From Halicephalobus mephisto (Eukaryota; Nematoda; Chromadorea; Rhabditida; Panagrolaimidae), in NCBI GenBank assembly GCA_009193035.1, contig SWDT01000001.1, positions 124,001 to 188,000 on the forward strand: a stretch of DNA of 64,000 nucleotides, in the 5' to 3' direction. The translations under genes and the position numbers were made by a program. Shown piece by piece: positions 62,096 through 64,000 of the stretch (its first letter is position 1; each line of letters starts with the position of its first letter). A model generated the notes under the pieces. It did no database searches. It was given only the letters and a program-made list of their open reading frames with translations, and was not told where the DNA came from.

Positions 62096-63948
62096 TCACG
62101 AGTGTGTCTGCCGTGAACCACTGCCGTAGCCACTCGAACACGAGGCTTGCTGAGAACCCATAGAGTACATTAGATGTCCTTCCATTGGAGACTGCGCACT
62201 TATAATTTTGTCCAACTCTATTTTGACTTTTAAAGCAGTATGTCTGCTTTCCGGCAACGGAGACCACATCTCTTCCATCAACACGGATAACGCAGAAAAA
62301 ACGCCCTAAATATTTTAAATTTATTAATTTTTATGTTGAAATACTTACTTTCGGATCATTTAGCCATTTAGATGGCACAGGAGGTCGGTATTTGTTATCA
62401 CAGACGATTTTCCTCATTTCGTCGATGGAAGGGTCGTTGGAAATCACTTCACTGTAGGGTAATTCGTAAGGGGGAACTTTCATAATCTGGAAATTGCCAT
62501 TGTAAAAATGAATTATTATGTTTAATATTACTTCACTATCAGTGGAAGAAAACAACGTCGTTGGTACAGCTTCAGAATTTGCAACTGGTTGATGCCTCAG
62601 GAGCTGGGAAGTAAACTCATCAGATTCACAGCCGGCAATTCCACTTTCTGTCGAAGAATTACAAGAAAGACTAACATTTTCGTTGTTGGAATTACTGTCG
62701 ACTCGTCTGAAGATTTCCCAAAAGACCAAACTCAAAGAATAAATGTCGGATTTTTTAAACTCATCGAAATTCTGAATGTTCAATTTACCGCTGAGGACTT
62801 CTGGAGACATGTATCTCCGAGTCCCAGCTTGTTTATTGACTTTGGAAGGCTTCAAAACTCCATTTTCTCTGAAATAATTTCTTAAAAAATATTTTAAAAA
62901 TAACTCACATTCTGACAGCAAGACCAAAGTCAGCAATACAACAAACACCTTTTTGTTTGACGATAATATTTTTGGATTTAATATCACGATGGGCGATTTC
63001 AGGCTTGTATTTGCTTGAAGTTCCGAAAACTTTTGTATGTAAGTGTCCCAGCCCGATAGTTGTCGTCTGGGCCAACTGTAGTGCTTCTTCAACTTTGATG
63101 TAACTTTGTTGTCTCAAGTAATCAAACAGTGACCCAAATGGATGATAATCTGTTATTAGTAACATCTGAGTAATGGAATCCACGCCGCAAATGTCAGCAG
63201 CGACAAATTCTAAAATCGCATTTTGATGACATTTGAAATTCACTTTCACTTACGAAGAATGTTCTCATGATTTAACATTTGAGTTAGGTAAATGTCTTTT
63301 TCATTCTTCCACGACTCTTCTTCGCTCGTGCAAAATGTCTTTACTGCAACTAGTCGAGTACGGTAGTAGGCCTTCTGGACGTAACCATAACGACCTCGAG
63401 CGACCTCGTTCAAAAACGTCAAATATTGCGCGACAGTTCTCTGGTTCAAGGATGCATAACCAGCCCCACTTCTGCAATCAGAAATTAAGTACAGTACCCA
63501 CGTTTAACAACTCACGATTCTTCACTACATTCTTCAGCAAAGTCGTCGTTAATCGAAGTAATCGACCGAAAGATATCTTTGTAGATATTTCTTGTGTCTT
63601 TTTTCTTTTTTAATCCTGAAACCAAATTTTCGATTACTGTAGAATTGATAAACACTTACTACGAAATAATCCTCGTCTTTTACAGAGTAAAACTATGATA
63701 AGTACAATGCTTCCGATGAATATGAAAGGACTCATAAAGAAAATACTGGAACCATATCTGCTTTTTACTTCATCTGTATTGTATACTGTAATGGGAGTAT
63801 TCATTAAGAATTTCTAGAAAATGACATACCAGGATCTTCATTAACGTTGGAAAACGGAGGAGGAATAATATTAAAATTACAGTAACCACCTTCATAACAG
63901 CAAGCAATACTGAATGGGAGAGGATGGGGACTTCGATGTAGATTACAC
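62096..63948 (-). CDS. TGF-beta superfamily type I receptor Ser/Thr kinase (5' end outside window)
   Basis: Exons 63830-63948, 63660-63785, 63516-63615, 63254-63471, 62909-63209, 62532-62868, 62349-62486, 62096-62305; the start lies beyond 64000. In order: the end of the Cys-rich ectodomain ([11 protein letters not shown], the CC...CN box), a membrane helix with a KRR stop-transfer, a GS-type box ([19 protein letters not shown], marking type I) and the kinase. Kinase motifs: ATP loop ARGRYG (first Gly replaced by Ala), [61 protein letters not shown] Ser/Asn/Cys-rich insert of about 50 residues follows FWEIFRR, where vertebrate receptors have a short loop. The C-terminus has an unusual Ser/Gly-rich tail. 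SMA-6 and DAF-1 are the candidate orthologues; I cannot choose. It would phosphorylate R-SMADs. Confidence 0.9.
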
Positions 63949-64000
63949 TAAAACCGTATAATTATAAAAGTTAAAAATACGATTTGTCTGAACATGAATT
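63949..64000 (-). other. Receptor intron reaching the window edge
   Basis: A GTTTTAG acceptor ends at 63949. The upstream part of the receptor gene (signal peptide and most of the ectodomain) is not in the window. Confidence 0.5.

Overview
The window is nuclear DNA of a nematode. Genes are cut into many small exons with TTTCAG-type acceptors and introns as short as about 41 nt. The non-coding DNA is extremely AT-rich and full of short-period repeats. Genes on one strand are packed 70-180 bp apart, as in nematode operons. Recognisable products include nematode-type families (DUF229, DUF148/SXP-RAL2, a CPG4-like Cys-rich protein, an LFI-1-like coiled coil, an EGRH-1-like EGR factor). All exon models were spliced by hand, and reading phase closes across every junction given. 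No transcript evidence was available.

Layout. 1-18.6 kb: a type II phosphatidylinositol 4-kinase on the minus strand (10 exons, 603 aa). Its 13.4-kb intron holds a complete 2181-aa coiled-coil gene (lfi-1-like) on the plus strand. 19.0-20.2 kb: a small PAF-acetylhydrolase alpha-like protein that lacks the catalytic serine. 20.2-30.0 kb: a gene-poor, repeat-rich block. 30.0-40.3 kb: an EGR-family zinc-finger gene (egrh-1-like, 733 aa) with a 5.4-kb second intron. 40.6-43.5 kb: a DUF229 type II membrane protein, convergent with egrh-1.

44.0-53.0 kb: four plus-strand genes spaced 164, 177 and 167 nt apart: a CPG4-like Cys-rich membrane protein, a DUF148 secreted protein, the nucleotide-excision-repair scaffold XPA, and the mismatch-repair endonuclease PMS2. 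This looks like an operon joining two DNA-repair genes. 53.0-55.8 kb: a tRNA-derived SINE, a MITE and low-complexity DNA. 55.8-59.3 kb: two plus-strand genes for unrecognised secreted proteins. 59.3-64.0 kb: a minus-strand cluster, a type I TGF-beta receptor kinase (5' end outside the window) followed at 132 bp and 97 bp by two unrecognised single-pass membrane proteins.

Most notable: the candidate xpa/pms-2 operon; the receptor-kinase/membrane-protein cluster; the catalytically dead-looking PAF-AH; the nested lfi-1/PI4K2 pair; a composite dispersed repeat, a MITE pair and a SINE pair; two inferred GC-AG introns with the same donor; and two neighbouring genes whose stop codon lies inside the AATAAA signal. 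I see no CRISPR, prokaryotic or viral gene.
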